DNA of 64,000 bases from Lepisosteus oculatus (GCF_040954835.1 NC_090697.1:6522501-6586500), one strand, 5' to 3'; shown: positions 36,572 through 47,997, counted from the first letter of the stretch. Notes: generated by a model from the letters alone, not told the origin. A program made the numbers and translations.

Positions 36572-38805
36572 TGGAAGCAGGGCTCAATAGTCAAAGTGTC
36601 TTTTTTTCTGATTTTCAGCGTGGAATTAACCTCAACTTATTCTTTGTAGCTTGCATGACTCTGCTCTCCACTCCAACATAAATATATAGGATTATTCTCC
36701 CCAAATACTGCCTTATTTTTTTTAAACAAAGATGCTTTTATACTTATTTTTTTCCAAGCCAAAATAGAATAATGCTTCAGATACTGACACAAGCTAGTTG
36801 GAGAATAGGGTGGTATTAAGGTTTCACAACAAACATTAAGAATGAAAAGAGTGAGATGGAAGACTGGCTGGGTTACTAAAAAGAATTCCCTCATCACCAC
36901 AGTAATGTAGTCAACAACAATAAAAGATTATCTATAGCTTTTTAAATAATACCTCCAGACGGAAGGAGCTTTCTTCCCAGAAAGATATCTTCACTTCAGT
37001 TAAGCCGCAGTCTATTTCTGTTGAGCTCAGAAATAAAATGATGAATAAGAAGAAAACCAAGAGAAGACTTTACAGAGGAGTGTCTGCACTAGACTGTGAA
37101 AAATGGAGCAGTCAAACAATAAAGTTGGGGCAGCCTCACGCTGTTGAATACAACTGATGATGTGTGTTTGGGACAGCTAAGAGGTTGTGCATGTACATAT
37201 ACAAAGCTAAATTTTAAACACAGATCTCATCATTAAAGTACATATAACATACAGGATATATTTGGTTAATTTATTCAAGGCACATATACTGTATATAACA
37301 AACCAATTTTCTTTGCAACATCTTTCACTCAATATATAAAACACTAGGTGAAAATACTGTATGCCATGGTACACATACTGTACTGTAAATTACGTATACA
37401 GTGTATAATTATAGCTGTTATCTTCGTGTTGTTTTAATTTTTATCTGGTCAAATATTTTTTGGTTCTTCTATCACTCTCTGAAACATCTAATTATCTTTT
37501 ATTAATAGGTCTTTTTATATCTATAGGAGTATACAGTAAATTAAAGAACCTCTTTTTGCAGTAGCGTCATATGTCGATATAAGGATTGTGTGTGTAACTC
37601 TACTTGATGGTACATTGTGAAAAAATACCAAGACAATTTCAGAATGTTGTTGACGATATACAGTATAGTAATGTACTATATATGATATTGAGCTTATTAT
37701 TTCACGTGAGACAAAGCAATAAAGACAAGACATTAGGAACGAAGACATCTCGTAATATTAAGGTAATATTAAGATAAGATAATGCTTAAACGTGATATTT
37801 AATCTAAATATTAGTGATGTTTAATCTAATACCAGTAAGATTGATAAATACTGTAGGTACTGAGATGTCTTTGAACACGTTGTGCAGTCGCAAAAAAAAA
37901 AACAGCACCACGTCAAGTTCTGAACGAAGCATAGTGGTATTGACATCAAAATGAAACATGCTATTAAAGACAGAATAACTCCAATATCGTATTCTAGAAA
38001 TGTTACGTTTTCTCTGTGGCAAATTATTTTACAATACATCTTCTGCGGTGGTATGCCAAATAGTCTCCGCACCGTGAACACTACCTGATCTCATACAAAA
38101 TGACATCAGCGGTCGTGTCTAACCCCTTGGCAAAAAGCCAGCAACCTGTCCACTTCTTTGATATTTGTAAAATCTTTGAGTCACACTAATTATTCTTTAA
38201 TTCGAGCATCACGTAATAATTTGAAGTAACACCGTGTTTATATCCTATTTCGAAACATTTTAAAAGATCACGATAGTGTTTTATTTTACAGCCAGCGTGC
38301 AACAGAAACGTGGAAAGGACCCACGTACGTCTATTTGGTAGTGAGAAGACAACTGAAGACAAATTTTCGTTGGGGACTAAGGTCATTTCTGGTATTTCGT
38401 GGTGGCCTTTTTAAATAACGTTTTAAATTCACGAATATCCCATGCCGAATATTTTATATTTAAACATTTCGTTGTATACAGGTCTTGTCCATAATAAGAA
38501 TAATTGGTCGTCTATAACATTTTTACACTTGCATCACTCGGCATAGATATACAGTAACTGCCTTATGCTCCTCCAACTCAGTTTCTCAGAAACAGTCGCA
38601 TTCAATGAATAATAAATCAGGCGAATTACAACAAAGGGCATTTTCATGCATGGTGAAGCGCAGTCTTCTAAATGCAAAATGCACCTGAAGAAAACGCTTA
38701 ATTTCTCGTAATCCGTATTCTAATTTAACAAAACCAGGTGAAGGTAAGGCACTGCAGGGTAGTGCTATTGTGTGGTAACATTAAATAACAAGTCCAGTAA
38801 CTCAC
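36572..38805. other. Intronic; CpG content rises toward FUT9 exon 1
   Basis: No gene. From about 37860 rightward CpG dinucleotides become frequent (AACACGTTG, CACGTC, TCCGCACCGTG, AGCGGTCGTG), in contrast to the CpG-poor intron. This is consistent with the downstream shore of a promoter island. Confidence 0.45.
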
Positions 38806-39310
38806 CGTCCTGTGGTAGGACTGACATCAAATAAAACAGATCCGTATCTTTTATCTTTGTAGAGAGAAATCGTTCCGATAAACCCGAGATGGCCATCCAT
38901 TCCGAATCTCGTTCGTTTCTGCGTGGCGTGAAAATGTTTTCGATGATGGTAATGTTTTCTTTCTGCAGCTGATTTTAAAAGAGATTCGGCTGATCCGAGA
39001 CCCATAGTATTGCTGCAGTGTACACGTTGTGCGGGAAGTGGCGTCTTGTCACTTTCACTTAAATGGCATTGAAACAGAACAATCTCAATGAGAAGCCGAC
39101 ATGCTGCGATGGAGCATTTCGAAGAGCTTAAACACACGAAGAGCACGCATCGTTTTAAAGGAACATTCTGCCTTTAAGCGGCAATGGTTAAGCCTGTTAA
39201 AGGAAAAGGTGTTGAACACTACAGCACATCTCAGTTGTGTGTACAAGATAACATGCGGGGGAGAGGGGTGCCTTATCGAGTCGCTGGAATGCTATTCCGT
39301 GCTGTTTTTA
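38800..39310 (-). promoter_or_regulatory. FUT9: CpG-rich candidate FUT9 promoter
   Basis: The block contains about 30 CpG dinucleotides in 480 bp at under 50 percent GC, close to the number expected without CpG loss, while neighbouring sequence is CpG-depleted. This is the signature of an unmethylated vertebrate promoter. The only downstream gene on the minus strand is FUT9. No TATA box is evident, as is usual for such promoters. The start site is not defined. Confidence 0.5.
38806..39110 (-). other. FUT9: Candidate non-coding exon 1 of FUT9
   Basis: On the minus strand the exon would end CCACAGGACG and be followed by GTGAGTTACT, a near-consensus donor with GT at 38805-38804. Joined to the acceptor at 12488 it would place a short leader before the FUT9 start codon. 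The upstream limit (start site) is a guess. The frame beginning at the ATG at 39005 is open to the donor and would overlap the FUT9 start out of frame. Transcript data would be needed to confirm the exon. Confidence 0.4.
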
Positions 39311-40023
39311 TAACATGATATCTGATTGTATTTTTTTAAGTTTTGATTAGATAGTTATAAACTGAAATTGCATTTACTGTATATCTCATATTTCACGTAG
39401 GAAGTGGGACAGGTCTCCAGACAGGTAACATCTTTGGTAGTGTTCGTTTCTTCAAACAGTTTTTACACGCCTGAGTATGCAGTGAAACGATTACTGTATA
39501 GAAACAACCACATTTCTAATCTTAATAGTACATTTTATGTGTCATGTCAGTGTCTTTGATTCAGTGAAGGACAACTGTCAAATTGACCATGGATGAAAAA
39601 TATATATTTGATCTTAGCATTTTTCATAATATGTATTTTTTTTAAATCCGATCAGCTGATTGGTCAGCGTAATAAAATACAACCCAGAATTTCAGCTCTC
39701 AACATGTTACAGCAGTGGTGCTTTGGCTTGTTATACAAATATCATATAATAATCGAATTTGAAAATGGAAACTTTGTTCGGACCATTGCATTACAACGGT
39801 ATTAATAACATCCCATTACTTTTTATTTAGATGACATGAGCTGCAGTTTATTTACAGCCTTGTATCAACTAAGTAGCAGAGAAACAAATGTGATGCTTCT
39901 GATTATGCTAAACATCCTCATGGATGTTTTTCAGAACACATTGGTAGATACCTGGCATTGCTTTCAGAAATTTGCAATCACATTTTACCACATTGAGTAA
40001 TCGTGTATAAGAAAAAAATAATA
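39311..40023. other. Upstream flank of FUT9
   Basis: AT-rich intergenic sequence between the CpG block and a nested SINE. No gene or clear repeat seen. Confidence 0.4.
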
Positions 40024-40858
40024 AATTCCAGACCTGGGGTGCCATTTACAAGGAGTTTGTGTGTTCTCTCTGAGTTCTCATGGCCTTCCTGCGGGTGCTC
40101 CAGTTTCCTCCCACAGTCCAAAAACATAGTGGAACTGTAGGCTAATTGGCCCTGGTGTGAATGTGTGCATGTCTGTGTCCGTTTGCCTTGGGATGGACTG
40201 ACGTTCTGTCCAGGGTGTATCCTGCCTTGTGCCCATTGCTTGCTGTGATAGACTCTGGCTCCCCCACAACCCTGAATCGGTGTCACGATTGTAATCCCTC
40301 CCTCTTAAGGGTGCTCCGGCTCTTCCACAATTTAGTTGATTTTGTGCACTTGCTCCCTGTTCCAGCCTCCCTCCAAAAGCCAGACACTCACTCTGTTCCG
40401 GGCTCTGCATTGGAACACAGATGCCCAGAGGCCCGTCTGCCACCAAGTCGCCCTACGTCCGTGGTTCGAGGGCATAGACCTCCTATCGGCGTCCCAAACC
40501 AGCCGAGTCTGGGACCTGGAGCGCCTGGTCCCGTTACCCTTTTTAATTTCCCCGACCCTTCACCGGATCCTGCTCCGGTTTTTAACTTTGTCGTGTTGTC
40601 ATTTGGATTCCCTGGTTTTTGGACTTTTGGACTTTGCCCCGGTTTTCCCCCTGGACTCCTTCGGATCTGTTCGCCTGGACCATGCCCCCCTGAGCACCAG
40701 TGCACACTCATCACGCCCCCCTGTTCGTCTACCAGCCCAGTTCCTCGTCTCCTCCCCGTGTCTGTTCACTTCCTTCCGGATTCTGCTGTCTGCATAGGAC
40801 CCTAAAAGATGCATAACAATTGGATGAAGTGGTTAGAAAATGGATGGATAATAAATAA
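40024..40858 (+). repeat. tRNA-derived SINE interrupted by an LTR
   Basis: The left part (40024-40280) reads CCAGACCTGGGGTGCC, GCGGGTGCTCCAGTTTCCTC, CCCACAGTCCAAAAACATAG, GGCTAATTGGCCCTGG, GGGATGGACTGACGTTCTGTC and GGCTCCCCCACAACCCTGAA. The right part (40819-40858) continues ATTGGATGAAGTGGTTAG, AAAATGGATGGATAA. Removing the LTR and one target copy restores the expected SINE join CCTGAATTGGAT. The tRNA head is absent. Confidence 0.8.
40281..40818 (+). mobile_element. Solo LTR nested inside a SINE
   Basis: It starts TGTCACGATTGTAATCCCTC and ends GATGCATAACA. The flanks are ATCGG (40276-40280) and ATTGG (40819-40823), a 5-bp target duplication with one transition. Blocks shared with 29080 and 48628-49070 include CTCTTAAGGGTGCTCCGGC, GTCTGGGACCTGGAGCGCC and TGGTCCCGTTACC. 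The long open frames on both strands within it are by-products of its GC content. Confidence 0.8.
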
Positions 40859-42249
40859 AGCATATTTGTGAAATACATGCTGCACGTACTGTATCATTAT
40901 TTTTCAGTCCAATCCCTCTGCACATCCACTTCCCAAGGCTACAAAAGTCTTTGAATGAAAGTTGACTTTGGAATGAAATCATTGTTTTTTTTAACGGAAT
41001 AAAAAGTTCCCTGGGCCATGTCTGCATGACAATTAGTGCTTTGCTATGAAGTTCCAGCCTTGGAGCTCTACTTTCTAAAAGGGCTCTAAATGAACAGCAG
41101 ATCATATCTAAATAAAAAGTAATGGGATGTTATAAATTACAGAGGCATTGACAAAGTCAACCAAGTGGATTTCTTCAGTGAAGTTCTTGTGTGAAACACA
41201 AACCAGAGGACGAACAGTGAGTGGGTACAACATGGAAGTACAGTATGTGTCTTTATCCTATGGGTGGCGGAGTATGGAAAAAGATATCCAGTCACAGTAT
41301 TGAAGCTGATGCCCTGACTTCTTTGGAGGAATAACTGAATGGGATCCTGGAATAAATAAACTACTTCCAAACCTGTTACAATAGATATGCCAAATGGTTT
41401 CCTGTCATTTATAGCTTTTTAATGTTGATTACGCAGACTTAGGCAGATTAGGAAATCTTTTGGTGCTAGATCCACATTGTAACGTGGGTGGAGAAAAGCA
41501 CTCCATTGTAGCCCTTATGGTGCTATGCACTGTCATGGTGCAGGATGGCACCAGCGATGAGTGTCACAATAGGACGTGTGCCTCTGTTTCATTTTGCAGA
41601 TGTGTGAAGGTCATTGAAATAGTTCAATGATGTCACAATCCTCCCTACCCACATCCCCGCACAAACGCACCATTGTAAAACTGACTCATTTAGAAATCGG
41701 TTTCTTGTTCTGCTGTGTCCTTTACCCTCTAAAAAGTCCAAGGAAGCACAAAACTCCATTATATTTTTAAAGCCGTTATCCTTCTAATCCTTCTTGATTT
41801 TTCCCAACATGCTGTAATCATTACTTTCCTGACACTTGAACTTAACTTGGTAGCTCAATGGCATAAATGACTGCTTAGTGACGGAATTGTGTCTGTGCTT
41901 GAAATGAAGAGGAACAGAACACCAATTCCCTCGTTAAAAGTAGTGGAAATAAACATTCCCTTTGTTATAAGAAGCAGCCCCCTTTTAAAAAACCTGTCTC
42001 CACCCCAAATGGTGATTATTTCACACTTACCTTCACCACATCCTAATATTGTCCACCAGTGAGAATTCCTGATACCCACCAAGCAAACACTTTTACAGAG
42101 CTAAAGAATTCTGGCAAAAGGTAATGGCAAATAATCCATCATGGGACACATTTCTAGTTACCCTTCCCAGTCCTTCCCAGGAAAAATAAAAGCATTCAAT
42201 GGATTTTGACTTATTTTGTAAGATCACCTATTTGTCACCTAACCTTTTT
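40859..42249. other. Intergenic; contains an old LINE fragment
   Basis: No gene. 41128-41375 is a LINE fragment (separate entry). The remainder is unassigned. Confidence 0.4.
41128..41375 (+). pseudogene. LINE ORF carboxy-terminal fragment
   Basis: GGCATTGACAAAGTCAACCA and GTGGATTTCTTCAG encode GIDKVNQVDFF. Further on, GTATTGAAGCTGATGCCCTGAC, then GGGATCCTGG correspond to the terminal EA.TL..F...L..ILG segment. It has the same family pattern as 55965-56665. Confidence 0.5.
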
Positions 42250-42988
42250 TAAAATAAAACAATCCCAGATCTCCTGAAGACTGTTGGCCTATCTCTATAC
42301 TTCTCTTCTCTCCAAATCTGTTGAGCAAGCAGGTCAATATTTACTCTCTTTCTCCATAATTTCTGAACACTTCTTTCTCGGCCAAACACAGTCCACAATT
42401 TCACTGAAACTGTTTTATTCTGTTACTAAGTCTTGCAATAATGCATGCCTTGTCGACTTCTCAGCTTTTGACAGTATTGACCAAGACATACTTCACATTT
42501 TTCTCTCTGAAGTTGATTTATAATTAATTTGGTTTACTTTGTTCACTTCCTAACACTTTTGATTGTCCTCCCATGTTTCATGTTTTGAGTTTCTTTGATC
42601 TTGCTCTTCACTTTTCCCAGTGATCCTCAAGCATCAGTACTTGGATATCATCTTCATTCTCTGTGTTTCGGGGTCACATGTATCTGTTTCTGCATCTCCT
42701 ACTCTCCCTTTTCCTTCTTAAAGCTCTGATAATTATCTTATAGTTAAATGATTAGTTATATAACTGTCTCAGAGATATCTCTTCAAATTCAGTCTGAATA
42801 AAGTTTCTACTTCTCTTCCCTCTTCCAATCTCTCTATCGGTGTTTCCCTGTAATTCTCGAATCTATCATCTATACCTTTACAAATCACCTTGGTATTTTC
42901 TTTGATCCAAAGCACTCCTGTGCCTCTGTACATCTTTTCCCCCAACATGAAAGGAGTCCCACGTATGTCTTAAGGATAAATCCTTTCC
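42250..42988 (+). pseudogene. LINE reverse transcriptase remnant
   Basis: The reading order, with frameshifts, is CRPIS-like (DCWPISILL), then a GH/ST..AL region, VDFSAFDSIDQDILHIFLS (family LDLSAAFDTVDH..L, first catalytic aspartate), SSISTW or PQASVLGYH (family PQGSVLGP), and NHLGIFFDPK near 42885 (family NLGVIFD). This is the palm of a CR1/L2-group LINE different from the L2 copies in this window. It ends against a MITE. Confidence 0.65.
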
Positions 42989-43335
42989 TTAAAGGGGAAC
43001 TGCAGTCCCAATTTCTCAGACCGGTTATTAAATCTTGGTACAAAACAAATTCATTAATGATTTAGAAGGAATTTACACATTTCAAATTGAGTACGAAATT
43101 TTGAACTTTGCGAAAGTACTGTAAGTTGCCATGTTTTTGCAAACGCACATTTGAGTTCCCACAAATTGCAATGTGATGCCCTTTCTGCTCACTAGTCATC
43201 ACAATGACTAGTGTAATGTGATGTATGAGCAAATACTGTAAATACTGGTTGTGCAGCAGACGTTTCATTGCAGAAATGTTCCAACGTGATCTGCACGCAT
43301 AGTTAACAAGTAAGTAGTTGTCAACAAAACTGTCT
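42989..43335 (+). mobile_element. TTAA MITE, copy 3, 3'-truncated
   Basis: It begins TTAA-AGGGGAACTGCAGTCCC and shares CAATTTCTCAGAC, ATTAAATCTTGG, GTTGTGCAGCAGACGTTTCA and AGAAATGTTCCAACGTGATC with copy 1. The right end with its inverted repeat is missing. A Penelope-like fragment begins about 50 bp later. Confidence 0.8.
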
Positions 43336-43385
43336 CAAGTTAAATTAAAAGAGGTTTAGTCACAATCCTGGTTTGTTATAGAAGT

Positions 43386-43535
43386 TCAGGTAGGTACAGT
43401 AGCTGCGTCAGCATGCCTAGGCAGCAAAGGAACAAGTAATAGGTTTATTCCATGCTGAAAAAAAGAAGAAAGAAAACACGTTTCGGCTGTGGAGCCTTCA
43501 GGTGTGAGAAAGACAGGGCGGTAAGCAAAGGTAAT
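43386..43535 (-). mobile_element. Penelope-like element terminal repeat, minus strand
   Basis: On the minus strand it reads TCTTTCTCACACCTGAAGGC, TCCACAGCCGAAACGTG, TTTTCTTTCTTC, TTCAGCATGGAATAAACC and TATTACTTGTTCC, then GCATGCTGACGCAGC...TACCTGAAC. The same blocks occur at 50395-50520, 58171-58333 and after the GIY-YIG remnant at 60780-61560, which links them to a Penelope-like element. It contains a broken hammerhead-like core at 43478-43506. Confidence 0.7.
43478..43506 (-). ncRNA. Broken hammerhead-like motif
   Basis: Minus strand: CACAC, CUGA, stem II GGCU-ccac-AGCC, GAAACGUG. Three bases of the CUGANGA core are deleted, while stem II (U-A pair) and GAAACGU are kept. Confidence 0.45.
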
Positions 43536-44984
43536 GTGGCGGGAGTTACAGGGTTTGGAGCTGTAAACTGAGACTTAAGCAATTGCAGATTGGGAGGCTA
43601 CAAAATAAATATAATTGAAGATTTTAAATGGAAAAATAAATGGCATAAATTGCAAACCTTTTTTCAGAAATACACTGTCCTTTAAAACCCTTTAAAAAGA
43701 GTTGCAAAACATTTATTCAATATTCTACCATTCCTGTCAGTTGTGCAATAAATAGCAGGGTAATATGCCTAAAATAAATCTGATTCTTTTGATATTTTAA
43801 TTCACACGTTCTGCAGCTCAAATCAGCTGGGGAATGCTGATAAAATCGATTCAGCGATAATTTCTGCTGCAACATCTGCTTAGCACTGTAATAACAAACC
43901 TATGAATTATGTCAGACCTCTTTATTTTATATAATAAAAATGTCTTCTGGAATGCTGATACTAGCTTTCTGTTCACACTGTTCACACTAGCATATGGAAA
44001 AGGTTATACAGTACAAGGTGTAGAAAGAAGATGTCTATGATTCTCATGATAATATGACCACATCTGAAATCTGATATTAAGGCTTCCAGGTCTCAATGGT
44101 AATCACCAGTAATTCTAATTTTATTAACATTACCCAACTAATTCAGAATATATTCATTAAAAATATCCGAATTAGTGGAGCACAAGTATACAAGCCTTTT
44201 TAGAGTATACACTGCACACAGGTATAAAATAATCATAAAAGTTGTATTTGTTACTGTATAAACACTCTTGAAGTGTTGTCATACATGTATATCATAATTT
44301 TAGTACTTCAGTAAATATTCAGGTCTATATGTATGTTGTTGCTTTATATTGCTATAGAATAAAAATGCAATTAACGTTAATTTAGATATTATTTCAGTAG
44401 CCAGTGATGTTAGTTGATTTTGCAGGTAATGTAGTCTTTATTCTTTTATCTTTTATATTCACAGTTTTTAAAAGTGTGTTTAACTACATGGTCTACTAGA
44501 TTATTTTATTTGGAACTCTGCCCATCATTTGAATGTTAAATCTTTTTTTGCACAGTATAGATGTGCACAGATGGGCATGGACATTTCTAGGTCACTCTCT
44601 GTTTCTTTAAGCAATTGGCCTGTTGAGTTCACTTAATGTTTGATTTTAGCAATGCTTTAGCTACAAGGCAAGTCCTAAAACATTTTAATGAGCAGCTTAC
44701 ATGCTGACAAGAGTCTTATAACCTAAACATTTCAAAAGCAAGTGAAATTACGTTATTTAATTTTAACAACACTTTTATCATAATTATGCAATATATGTAC
44801 TTGTACAATGATATACTGTATATATACTGTATTTGCATATTATTTTTGTTTCAAAATCTCTTCTTGATGCAGTTTTAGGAGTAAAATATTGGATAATTGG
44901 GATTGTAGAAATACAATTAATCTGACGTAATAAAAATCCATCGTGACCAACATGTCACATTGATGGCATGTGCTACAAGCCAAA
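43536..44984. other. Intergenic, AT-rich
   Basis: No gene or clear repeat. 44780-44840 has repeated ATACTGTAT palindromes. Confidence 0.4.
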
Positions 44985-45375
44985 AATGGCGGCGCGCATG
45001 GAGAGGCTTTATTAGCTCTCAAACAATGGTGCTTTTTGTTAGTTATTTTTATGTTATATGTCACGATATTTACTCAAGACACTGAAGTTTACATCTCCTA
45101 CGACCGGAAGACATTACTGGACATCAGAAACAACTGCAGGGATTTGTTGTTGGGATTGGCTTTTACCAATCATGGCCTCCTGATAATCTCCATCTGTGAA
45201 CTGGCTTCATTACTCTGTTCTCCTCCTCACTGATAGCTGGTGTGTGGGGAGCGTTCTGGCGCACTATGGCTGCCGTCGCATCATCCGGGTGGGGCTGCAC
45301 ACTGGTGGTGGTGGATTATTACCTGTAAAGTGCTTTGAGTGGAGTGTCCAGAAAAGCGATATATAAGTGTAAGTA

Positions 45376-45417
<42 letters not shown>

Positions 45418-47997
45418 TCTCGTTCAGTTCGCTTGACCTGGATTACATCAGCTGGTCCATCCTCTACACCGCGGACCCGGAAGCCACGGAGCCGCCAGGC
45501 CATGACCGCCGGGAGAGGACGAAACAAAACTCAGGCTCACTACTTGCCAGGAAATAAAAGACTGCTGCACTGTCATTCAGCGGAACGATTTTTTAACTCT
45601 CTGCCCTGATAAAAACAAGGGAGGAGGTCTGTGTATTTATGTCAACCAAGCATGGTGCAGAGATGCTACAGAAATCGCGATCCACTGCTCACCAGATTTA
45701 GTATTTTTAATGGTAAAAATGCGACCCTTCTATTTACGAAGGGAATTCACGTCGGTCATTATTACCGCTGTGTACATATCTCCTCAAGCTAATGCTAAGG
45801 GAGCAGTCAAAACGCTATCCAAAGCTATTAGTAAACAAGAATCAGCACACCCTGATGGTGCTTTTATTATTGCAGGCGATCTTAATCAGGGAAATCTAAA
45901 ATCAGTCCTGCCTAGCTACCAGCAACATGTTGACTGCCCCACCAGAGGTAACAACACACTAGACATGTATATACTAATGTACAAGGTGCTTACAAAGCAG
46001 TATCTCACCCTCCTCTTGGACAATCTGACCATATCTCTCTGTTCCGCCTCCCAGCCTACAGACGACTTCTCAAACGCACCAAGGCATCAGTTATAACTGT
46101 AAAAACATGGACCAAAGGGGCAGAATCAATGCTTCAGGAATGTTTTGAGTGCACAGGCTGGAGTGTGTTTCAAAGATGCAGCCTCCCACGGACCCACACC
46201 AATATCGACATATATGCATTATCTGTCACCAGCTACATCAGCAAATGTGCTGTGACAAGCGTTAAAAAGATACACAAACTCCCAAATCAAAAACCCTGTA
46301 TGAACACTGAGATCTGCTCTCTGCTCAAAGCCCATGATGCAGCCTTCAAATCTGGTAATGAGGAAGAACGGAGAGTGGCAAAGAAAAAATTAAGAGCTGG
46401 CATAAAATCTGCCAAGAAACACTACTAATCCCAGATAAAACACCAACGCTAACCCACGACTCATGTGGCAAGACATAAATACAATCATGATCTACAAGAA
46501 CAAAACAAGCCCTGTAAGCGCTACTGACCCCTCCCTCCCAAACAAGTTTAACAGCTTCTACGCACGCTTCGAAGCTCAAAACCCTGAACCAACCACCTGG
46601 ACCACTGACTCCCCTGCCACCCCACCCCCCACACTATCCAAGCTACTGTAGATGTGTGGAAATCACTAAGTAGAGTGAACATACAAAAAGCTGCTGGACC
46701 TGATGGTATCCCTGGCCTGGTGCTCAGAACATGTGCCTGGCAGATAGCTGATGTCTGTACTGACCTGTCCTTAGCCCAGGTCACTGTAACTACAGTAGCT
46801 GCTTCAAGACAATCACCATCGTGCCAGTACAAAAAAAAAATCAGCAGCCACATGCCTGAACGACTACCGCCGTATTGCACTCACCCCCATCGTAATGAAG
46901 TGCTTTAAAAAACTTATTCCACACATTAAAGCCAGCATTCCCAAAACACTCGATCCTCTCCAGTTTCCCTATCTCACAAACTATTTCACGGAGGATGCAG
47001 TCTCTATAGCTTTACGCACCACACTAACCCACCTGGATAAAAGGAACACCTACAGTATACAAGAATGCTGTACATTGACTTTAGCTCAGTATTGGTAACA
47101 CCATCATACCCATAAAACTTGCTACCAAACCCGGTGCTCTAGGTCTAGATACCACCCTCTGTAGACTTCTTCACCAGCAGACCCCAAACTGTCAGGATTG
47201 GCAACCTCACCTCAAACACGTTTACCCTTAACCCATAAGGGCTGTGTGCTCAGCCCACTCCTTTACTCCCTGTTCACCCACGACTGTACTGCCAGGGACT
47301 GTGGTGGAGATGGTGAATAACTTAAAATTCCTAGGTTTGGCAACTGCACTGCATCCGACCGTAAGGCACTACAGCGGGTGGTCAAAACTGCCCAACACAT
47401 CATCGGCAGTGCCTTACCACCCATCCAGGAAATCTACACCAGAATCTACACCAGAAGTTTGAAAAAAGCCACCAAAATTATGTCTGACCCCACTCACCCC
47501 AGTCATAACTTGTTTGTTCCCCTACCATCTGGTAGAAGGTTCCGGATGCTCCAGTCACACACAACTAGACTCGAAAATAGCTTCTTCCCCAGAGCCGTCA
47601 AGCTGGTGACGCCCCCACTCTCTCCCATCATACTATGATCTCTCCTCACTTCTTCCTGTACCCACAATGACCGTACTCCAACACCACTACATACACGACA
47701 ACTGAATAGAAGCCGAAATTGTACTTAACACTTTACTAGTTGTACTATTTATTAATCGCTGTATTATTTTTGCACTGTTTTGTCCTGTTTGCATACTTTT
47801 CTCAGTTTGCATATTTGCACAGTTTTTGACAACTTTGCACTGGCAACATACTGTTGTTTACACTGTTAGTGTTATTGTATTACTTTCTATTGTCTTGTCC
47901 TCCCTGCACCTGAGAGATTAATGGGAAACACTTTTCACTATTCTATGCACCCATGTAAGCAAAATGACAAATAAAGTTGAATTTAATTGAATTTACA
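44985..47997 (+). pseudogene. L2-type LINE, both ends present, heavily decayed
   Basis: The copy begins with AAAATGGCGGCGCGCATGG and a 5' ORF trace TEVYISYDRKTLLDIR. After a nested SINE it continues with DKNKGGGLCIYVNQAWC and ITAVYISPQANAKGAV..IAGDLNQGNLK, the apurinic-type endonuclease domain. Reverse transcriptase follows: KAAGPDGIPGLVLRTCA near 46690, [15 protein letters not shown] for the PI.KK..NDYRP region, [16 protein letters not shown] near 47245, KFLG, then [20 protein letters not shown] and DPTHPSHNLFVPLPSGRRF. The catalytic FADD block is deleted between THDC and KFLG. The 3' UTR is rich in TTTGCACA, and the tail is AATAAAGTTGAATTTAATTG. Multiple stops and frameshifts make it a pseudogene. 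Confidence 0.85.
45156..45418 (+). repeat. 5'-truncated SINE3 nested in the L2 LINE
   Basis: GGCTTTTACCAATCATGGCC, TGATAGCTGGTGTGTGG, GAGCGTTCTGGCGCACTATG, GGTGGGGCTGCACACTGG, CCTGTAAAGTGCTTTGAGTG and GTCCAGAAAAGCGATATATAAG, then an ATT microsatellite (45375-45418). It matches the 3' half of the SINE3 family at 22931-23314 and lacks the 5S head. It splits the L2 5' region after ...NNCRDLL. Confidence 0.85.

Larger units (their letters stand above)
12490..38804 (-). other. FUT9: Inferred FUT9 intron 1 (about 26 kb)
   Basis: The span lies between the acceptor of the coding exon and the best upstream donor in the CpG-rich block. It is non-coding apart from the retrotransposon reverse transcriptase at 30756-31739. 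Additional non-coding FUT9 exons, known in mammals, could lie inside and cannot be recognised from sequence alone. Confidence 0.5.

Noticed and set aside
40078-40805. Overlapping open frames of 108-214 codons on both strands
   Set aside because: They span the SINE/LTR junction, so the frames come from GC content and not from a gene.
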